NCBI RefSeq assembly: GCF_041080865.1
Contig: NZ_CP160906.1
Coordinates: forward strand, 1,550,001-1,614,000
From: Psychromonas sp. MME1
Lineage (GTDB): Bacteria; Pseudomonadota; Gammaproteobacteria; Enterobacterales; Psychromonadaceae
Reading direction: 5' to 3'
Length of the DNA: 64,000 nucleotides
Both the position numbers and the translations under genes were made by a program. How positions within the stretch are numbered: position 1 is the stretch's first letter; every line of letters begins with the position of its first letter. Shown piece by piece: positions 58,477 through 64,000 of this stretch. The notes beneath the pieces are model-generated. The model worked only from the letters and a program-made list of their open reading frames with translations, did not search any database and was not told the origin of the DNA.

Positions 58477-59811
58477 TCAACGAATTTTTCTAATCAACAC
58501 CTTAGAGTTACGTTTAAGGTTATACATCTCTTTTTTTGCAGCCGGTAAATCACTTATATCTGCAGACTGGAAGCCCCTCTCTCTAAACCAATGAATACTC
58601 TGAGTGGTCAAGACAAAAATATATTCTAATCCTAACTCCCTTGCTTTTTTCTCAACATAATTCATTAAATTATCAGCTCGCGCACTACGACGATATTGTG
58701 GATGACTCACCAAACAAGCTAACTCGCCCATTTTTTCTGACACAAAAGGATAAAGCGCAGCACAGCCGATAACCATGCCATCTCGCTCGACAATCTGAAA
58801 ATGAGATATTTCATTTTCCAGCAATTCACGGGAGCGTTTAACTAATACCCCTTGTTTTTCTAACGGCTCAATTAGTTCTAATAAACCTCCGATATCATCG
58901 ATATTTGCAGTACGGATGCGTTCATAACTCTCTTTAACAATTTGAGAACCGACACCATCTCGTGTAAAAAGTTCTTTTAGTAACGCTCCATCTTGATAGT
59001 AACTAATCAAATGGCTACGTGTTACCCCCGCTTTACAAGCAGCAACAGCGGCACGTAAAAACCTTAATGTCCCAGATGCATTATCAGAGTCATTTTCCAT
59101 AATATCAATGTGCTGGTTGGCTATTTCCGGCAACAATTCGGAGATAACCTGGCCCTGCTCATCTAAAACTCCGGTATTAGAACAAAAACCGATCAATTTA
59201 TCCGCTTGTAATCCAATCGCCACCTGCGTCGCGACCTCTTCGGCAAGTAAATTAAAAACCTCACCAGTTACTGAAAATCCTAAAGGCGAAATGATAGGAA
59301 TCGCACCTGACGCGAGGTGTGTTCGGATACCATCTACATCAATTCGTCGTACTTTACCAGCATGGCAATAATCAATACCATCTTTAACACCAATAGGCTG
59401 TGCCATTACGACATTACTAACAACGGTGCGAATACTCGCCCCTTGCATGGGAGAATTAGCTAATCCCATCGATAAACGAGCTTGTAGTTCAATTTGTACC
59501 GCGCCAACGGCCTGTTTAATGAGAGCCAAACTTTTATCATCAGTAATACGAATATCATTAATAAATTCACTCTCGTGACCATGTATCGCTAGTTGCTTTT
59601 GAATTTGCGGTCGAACACCGTGTACTAAGACAAGCTTCACACCGAGGCTACTTAATAGTGCGATATCATTAATAATATGCTGAAAATTATCCGTTTCTAA
59701 TGCCTCACCACCAACCATTAATACAAATGTTTTATGGCGGTGAGCATTAATATAGGGCGCTGAGCTACGAAACCAATTAACTAAATCTTGTGAATTTTGT
59801 GCAACTTCCAT
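58477..59811 (-). CDS. argA: N-acetylglutamate synthase
   Basis: 444 residues. First step of arginine synthesis. The N-terminal amino-acid-kinase domain (FVLMVGGEAL, LVLVHGVRPQI) is the arginine-binding regulatory part. The C-terminal GNAT domain (CLVSHPQYRRSARADNLM, YIFVLTTQSIHWF) performs acetyl transfer. Length and two-domain order match the classical ArgA. A complete ARG box upstream was not found. Confidence 0.95.
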   Translation of the reverse strand: MEVAQNSQDLVNWFRSSAPYINAHRHKTFVLMVGGEALETDNFQHIINDIALLSSLGVKLVLVHGVRPQIQKQLAIHGHESEFINDIRITDDKSLALIKQAVGAVQIELQARLSMGLANSPMQGASIRTVVSNVVMAQPIGVKDGIDYCHAGKVRRIDVDGIRTHLASGAIPIISPLGFSVTGEVFNLLAEEVATQVAIGLQADKLIGFCSNTGVLDEQGQVISELLPEIANQHIDIMENDSDNASGTLRFLRAAVAACKAGVTRSHLISYYQDGALLKELFTRDGVGSQIVKESYERIRTANIDDIGGLLELIEPLEKQGVLVKRSRELLENEISHFQIVERDGMVIGCAALYPFVSEKMGELACLVSHPQYRRSARADNLMNYVEKKARELGLEYIFVLTTQSIHWFRERGFQSADISDLPAAKKEMYNLKRNSKVLIRKIR

Positions 59812-59872
59812 TTGTATCCCTGTTTATTCAACACATAAATATAAAGGAGGAATATTAGCAATTAGTAACGTT

Positions 59873-61927
59873 TTAACCAAATAAAATAACAATAGAATGC
59901 GCAGCCGCGCGGTACTCATCTTTAACCCATGTTTTTGTATCACCTTCAACATAGATATCATTATTATCTGTCAATGAGGTATCAACAACACGCAACCATT
60001 TTCGATTCGACGTTTTAGGTATTTCAAAATTTAATGGCTCACTGAATGCGTTGACTATGGTATAAGTAATACGTTGCGAATGTGTATTTGTACTCTCGAA
60101 TGCAATCGCATGTGAACTATCACTCCAATCAGGTTGATTCAATTTAACACCGTGCCAACGAATACCTGCTTTCTTGATAATATTAAGTAATGAATCTCGA
60201 CGAACACCATTCACCCCATCCGTTGCTCGATTTATCTGTTGGGCAATCAGTGCTTTGGTAAAACGAAACAGTGAAGGGTTCTTTTCAAGTAGAGTCCAAT
60301 CCAACCAAAAATCGGCATTATCTTGACAGTAGCCATTATTATTGCCTCTTTGTGTCCGGGCAACTTCATCGCCCATCAATATCATGGGGGTACCTAATGA
60401 CATAATATTAATCGTCAGAAAGTTTTTCATTTGCTGATAACGAAACTGCAAAATTTGCGGGTCATCGGTGTCACCTTCTACACCATGATTCCAACTAAAA
60501 TTGGCATCCGTACCGTCACGGTTATTTTCACCATTCGCTAAATTATGTTTTTCGTTATAACTGACTAAATCATAAAGGGTAAAACCATCATGACAGGTGA
60601 TAAAATTAACCGATTTTTCAGGTTCGACATCATGGTCGCCATAAATATCAGGGCTACCTATCAAACGCGAGACAAATTTACTGAGCATACCTTGATCGCC
60701 CTTAATAAAGCGGCGAACATCATCGCGAAATTGCCCATTCCATTCACGCCAACGCTTGCCCGCAAGGCTGCCAACTTGATACAAACCACCGGCATCCCAT
60801 GCTTCAGCAATTAGTTTCACCGATGACAACGTAGGGTCGGTATCAATGCTCCATAATGTTGGCGGGCTGATCATTGGTTTCCCTAGTTCATCTCGCGATA
60901 AGATTGAGGCAAGATCAAATCTAAACCCATCAACGTGCATTTTTTCAACCCAAAAATGTAAGCTGTCGATGATCATGCGCCTTACAACAGAATGCGTTCC
61001 GTTTAATGTGTTACCGCAACCACTGTAGTTCATATAATATTTTTTATCCTCACTGAGGATGTAATAAACACTATGATCATAACCACGAAATGAATAGATT
61101 GGGCCAGTTTCATCGCCTTCACTTGTGTGGTTATATACCACATCTAAAATTACCTCAATGTCAGCGGCATGTAGCGCCTTCACCATATCTCTAAATTCAT
61201 TGATCGGACCAAGTAGTGACTGATCTGAACTATATTCTCTATGCACTGAAAAAAATGAAATCGGGCTATAGCCCCAATAGTTGGCGAGTTCATTGCTATG
61301 TTCGTCGGGATCAAATTGATAAACGGGCATCAATTCAACGGCTGTAATTCCCAACTCTTTAAGATAGGGTATTTTTTCTATCAGACCAGCATAGGTACCT
61401 CTTTTATTTGCTGTAACCCCAGAGCTTTCATGTTGAGTAAATCCCTTTACATGCATCTCATATATAATTGATTTTTCAAAGCGGTGACAAGGACGTTTAT
61501 CATCTTCCCAATCATAATCATCAATATCCACAACAACGCTTTTAAGACAACTATCAGTATTAGCAACATCGCCTATTGCCGCTTCTCGAGAAAAATTATC
61601 TCCACGGGCGATCAAAAATGAGTAGGGATCTAATAACACTTTTTGTGGATAGAAACAGATACCTTGCTTGGGGCGATAAGGGCCATTGACACGAAAAGCG
61701 TAGAGTTGTGCCGCTTTAACATTGCTAATAAAAATATGCCAATAATAGGCAGTTCGATTTTTCGTTTCAGAAAGTATAAACGTATGGCTAGGCTCAGCGG
61801 CATCTTTATCACTAAAAAAAAGCAATTCAACAGATTTTGCAGATGGTGCGAAGACACAAAAATTTGCCCCTTTACCGCTAAGCGTTACGCCTAGTTTGTC
61901 TGGTTTTCCATTTGTCGTTGTAAACAT
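59873..61927 (-). CDS. glgX: Glycogen-debranching enzyme (GlgX/isoamylase type)
   Basis: About 684 residues from the ATG at 61927, which has GGAG 5 bases upstream; the frame opens 33 bases earlier. The N-terminal CBM48 domain (VTLSGKGANFCVFAP) precedes a GH13 barrel. The barrel has DVVYNHTSEG, the nucleophile in VDGFRFDLA, the acid in LIAEAWD and FITCHDGFTL. It should cleave alpha-1,6 branches of phosphorylase-limit glycogen. It is not in a glg operon here but sits 61 bases before argA. Confidence 0.92.
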   Translation of the reverse strand: MFTTTNGKPDKLGVTLSGKGANFCVFAPSAKSVELLFFSDKDAAEPSHTFILSETKNRTAYYWHIFISNVKAAQLYAFRVNGPYRPKQGICFYPQKVLLDPYSFLIARGDNFSREAAIGDVANTDSCLKSVVVDIDDYDWEDDKRPCHRFEKSIIYEMHVKGFTQHESSGVTANKRGTYAGLIEKIPYLKELGITAVELMPVYQFDPDEHSNELANYWGYSPISFFSVHREYSSDQSLLGPINEFRDMVKALHAADIEVILDVVYNHTSEGDETGPIYSFRGYDHSVYYILSEDKKYYMNYSGCGNTLNGTHSVVRRMIIDSLHFWVEKMHVDGFRFDLASILSRDELGKPMISPPTLWSIDTDPTLSSVKLIAEAWDAGGLYQVGSLAGKRWREWNGQFRDDVRRFIKGDQGMLSKFVSRLIGSPDIYGDHDVEPEKSVNFITCHDGFTLYDLVSYNEKHNLANGENNRDGTDANFSWNHGVEGDTDDPQILQFRYQQMKNFLTINIMSLGTPMILMGDEVARTQRGNNNGYCQDNADFWLDWTLLEKNPSLFRFTKALIAQQINRATDGVNGVRRDSLLNIIKKAGIRWHGVKLNQPDWSDSSHAIAFESTNTHSQRITYTIVNAFSEPLNFEIPKTSNRKWLRVVDTSLTDNNDIYVEGDTKTWVKDEYRAAAHSIVILFG

Positions 61928-62015
61928 TTTATCTCCGTCAATCTGTGACCATAATATCAATTTATAAGTATAGAGTTAGCTGGCTGAATGTAAAAAAACC
62001 ATTTATCGTAATACA

Positions 62016-62642
62016 TTACACATCTCTATTATCAGTAAAAACAGGCAATGAAAGGTGCCAATAAATGGCAGATAGACGCAAAGATAGGGTGCCAAGCATT
62101 GCAATTAACATAGAAAAAATAGCCTCAAAACCGAAGTAATGGCATATTACATAGAGTATTGCGCCAAGAATAGAGGCCGTGGCATATATCTCTTTTTGTA
62201 AAACGAAAGGGATCTGCCCACTTAATAAATCACGGATCATCCCACCAACAACACCGGTCATGCACCCCATTACAATAGCAACGGGGCCACTAAAGCCAAA
62301 TGCTAAGGCCTTTTGCGCACCAACGATGGTAAAAATAGCCAGTCCAAAGGCATCAAGAATTGGCAATAAATAACTAGGTAAACGATGAATATGGTGCAGC
62401 CATAAAACTGAAATAAATGCGGTTAATAAAATAGCGTAAATGTAAGTATTATCAACAATCCAAAAGACCGGAGTAGCGCCCATTATCATATCGCGTAAGG
62501 TGCCACCACCAATCCCCGTAACCCCCGCTAGGACAATAATACCAAAGGGGTCCATACGCAAACGAGTAGCGACTAACACTCCCGATATAGCACAGACAAT
62601 CACACCTAATAGATCTGAAAAATAGATAAAGCTCTGTAACAT
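62016..62642 (-). CDS. UPF0126/TRIC-type membrane protein (YadS-like)
   Basis: 208 residues with about seven membrane helices. The family pattern occurs twice: GVTGIGGGTLRDMIMG and GVVGGMIRDLLSGQIP. It includes LRMDPFGIIVLAG and EIYATASI, as in E. coli YadS. Relatives have been linked to cation channels (TRIC fold) and to glycine uptake; the substrate here is unknown. It lies 88 bases before glgX. Confidence 0.85.
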   Translation of the reverse strand: MLQSFIYFSDLLGVIVCAISGVLVATRLRMDPFGIIVLAGVTGIGGGTLRDMIMGATPVFWIVDNTYIYAILLTAFISVLWLHHIHRLPSYLLPILDAFGLAIFTIVGAQKALAFGFSGPVAIVMGCMTGVVGGMIRDLLSGQIPFVLQKEIYATASILGAILYVICHYFGFEAIFSMLIAMLGTLSLRLSAIYWHLSLPVFTDNRDV

Positions 62643-62755
62643 GATTGCGACCCAGTTAATAAAAATGGCGATTATACATGACTCTTATTCGCTGTCTTTA
62701 CAATAAATACTAGCGGAGAATATCTTTCCTATTTATAACCGAGTAGATTAATTAG

Positions 62756-63310
62756 CTAGGGAATTTCCTTTAGTACACGAGCAGGATTACCACCGATAAC
62801 CACATTATTAGCAAAACTTTTTGTCACAACGGCACCAGATGCCACCACAACATTATCCCCTAACTTAACGCCCGGATTGATCGTTGCGTGACCACCGATC
62901 CAACAATTATTGCCGATCAATATCGGTTTAGCATACTCTAAACCGCTAATTCTCTCGTTCGGATCAATCGGATGCGTGGCCGTATATATCCCGACTTGAG
63001 GTGCTATAAAACAGTTATCACCAATGCGCACTTCTGCGACATCTAAAATGACACAGCCAAAATTGCTATAAAAATTTTCGCCAACGTGAATGTTCTCACC
63101 ATAATCACAATTAAAAGAGGACTCAATATGGATATTTTCCCCCGTTGAACCAAATAGTGACTTTATAATTTTTGTTCTTTCTTCTTGGTAAGCAACGCTA
63201 GTTTGATTCAATTTTTCCGTTAATAAACGCGCTTTAAGCCTTAAATCTACTAGCTCTGGCTCACTAGGATCGTAAAACTCCCCGGCTAACATTTTTTGTT
63301 TTTCAGTCAT
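62756..63310 (-). CDS. maa: Maltose O-acetyltransferase (hexapeptide repeat)
   Basis: 184 residues. N-terminal Mac domain (EKQKMLAGEFYDP) then a left-handed beta-helix of hexapeptide repeats. The catalytic His is in IYTATHPIDP, with IGGHATINPGV and the end VVIGGNPARVLKEI. Nearly every block matches E. coli Maa, which acetylates maltose and glucose with acetyl-CoA. Its start directly touches the stop of the RND gene, so the two are probably co-transcribed. Confidence 0.9.
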   Translation of the reverse strand: MTEKQKMLAGEFYDPSEPELVDLRLKARLLTEKLNQTSVAYQEERTKIIKSLFGSTGENIHIESSFNCDYGENIHVGENFYSNFGCVILDVAEVRIGDNCFIAPQVGIYTATHPIDPNERISGLEYAKPILIGNNCWIGGHATINPGVKLGDNVVVASGAVVTKSFANNVVIGGNPARVLKEIP

Positions 63311-64000
63311 TTAAGACTCCCCAACAGATACAATACCAGTAATGAAGCGGCTAACATTTTCACCGATCATGAGTAAGCAAGGTGTTAATATCAAGGTTAA
63401 TAAGGTCGCAAAGGTTAACCCACCCGCAATTGCCGTGGCCAATTGCGCCCACCACTGCGTTGACGGCGCATTATATTCAACCGTTTGTGCAAAGAAATCG
63501 ATATTGAGTTTTAATACCATCGGCAGCAATCCTAAAATCGTTGTCACCGTGGTCAGTAAAACGGGTCGAATACGCTGCGCGCCTGTGCGTAAAATAGCTT
63601 CTCGCGTGTTTACCCCCTGTTGCTTCAAAATATTATAGGTGTCAATAAGCACAATATTGTTGTTAACAACAATACCAGCTAAGGCGATGACACCAATCCC
63701 AGACATAACAATACCAAAGGCACTTTGCGTTATGTAAAGGCCAATAAATACACCAGCCGTCGAGAATACTACTGCACTTAAAATTAATAACGCCTGATAA
63801 AATGAGTTAAATTGCAGCAGTAATATTAATGCCATCACCGCCAACGCCACCATAAATGCATTTTTTAGAAATTCCTCAGCTTCCTGTTGATCTTCATTTT
63901 CACCACGCAATTTTAAGCTCACACGAGGATCCAGATTTAAACTTTTAAATTCCTCTTTAAGTTCTGGCAAAATTAAACTTAAATTTGTGCCGACGGCCAT
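63311..64000 (-). CDS. RND efflux transporter permease, C-terminal part (gene runs off the window)
   Basis: 229 residues are visible; the gene continues beyond the right edge, so the methionine at the edge is probably internal. The part shown is the end of the second periplasmic loop and the last six helices of an AcrB-type pump. Visible are NAFMVALAVMALILLLQFNS, GIGVIALAGIVVNNNIVLID and RIRPVLLTTVTTILGLLP. The substrate cannot be judged from this part. Confidence 0.9.
   Translation of the reverse strand: MAVGTNLSLILPELKEEFKSLNLDPRVSLKLRGENEDQQEAEEFLKNAFMVALAVMALILLLQFNSFYQALLILSAVVFSTAGVFIGLYITQSAFGIVMSGIGVIALAGIVVNNNIVLIDTYNILKQQGVNTREAILRTGAQRIRPVLLTTVTTILGLLPMVLKLNIDFFAQTVEYNAPSTQWWAQLATAIAGGLTFATLLTLILTPCLLMIGENVSRFITGIVSVGES

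Noticed and set aside
59812-59872. Possible ARG box upstream of argA
   Set aside because: Only one half (TTGAATAAAC on the minus strand) resembles the consensus; the second half is missing.

Overview
The window reads as chromosomal DNA of an AT-rich, marine-type gammaproteobacterium. The gene neighbourhoods are those of the Enterobacterales/Vibrionales/Alteromonadales: mreBCD-maf-rng-yhdP-tldD, serC-aroA, gyrA-ubiG, nrdAB-yfaE, ychJ-purU, htpG-adk-hemH, and fur-fldA-ybfE-ybfF-seqA-pgm. My best guess is a Psychromonas-like organism. That rests on overall protein resemblance and gene order only, and no database was consulted. There are no insertion sequences, phage genes, CRISPR arrays or rRNA genes; this is mostly core genome with a few lineage-specific genes.

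Layout. 1-5746: a chitoporin gene (chiP) behind a 650-bp control region with three NagC/Mlc-type sites and a CRP-type site; a PAS/degenerate-GGDEF/EAL/CBS c-di-GMP protein; and a lipoprotein that is little more than one starch/glycogen-binding CBM41 domain. 5760-16496 (minus strand): a tight cell-shape and envelope operon, mreB-mreC-mreD-maf-rng-yhdP-nitrilase-tldD, with tldD broken by a one-base deletion. 16814-23669 (minus): gyrA, a strong terminator, then serC-hisC-aroA and two small membrane-protein genes. 23907-28803 (plus): ubiG, then nrdA-nrdB-yfaE behind DnaA and NrdR boxes. 28970-35739 (plus): a periplasmic Sel1-repeat protein, a CPA2 cation/proton antiporter, asnB, ychJ and purU. 35782-39236: yedI, a VC2046-type gene, tRNA-Tyr and a REC-TPR response regulator. 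39279-53061 (minus): hrpA, a frameshifted PAS/HD-GYP gene, hemH, adk, htpG, a DEAD-box helicase, a DUF406 gene and glycogen phosphorylase. 53522-58410: pgm-seqA on minus and ybfF, DUF2788, ybfE, fldA, fur on plus. 58477-64000 (minus): argA, a glycogen-debranching enzyme, a YadS/TRIC-type membrane protein, maltose acetyltransferase and the 3' end of an RND efflux gene.

Two themes link distant genes. The first is polysaccharide use: ChiP for chitin oligomers, and the CBM41 lipoprotein, phosphorylase, phosphoglucomutase, GlgX-type debrancher and Maa for alpha-glucans, with CRP-, NagC- and possibly MalT-type sites in front of key genes. The second is c-di-GMP turnover, with an EAL protein and a broken HD-GYP protein. 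I see no convincing new multi-gene system. The observations most worth following are the chiP control region, the solo CBM41 lipoprotein, the two one-base frameshifts, the glgP upstream region, the 26-bp tandem repeat between gyrA and ubiG, and the uncharacterised small membrane proteins behind aroA.
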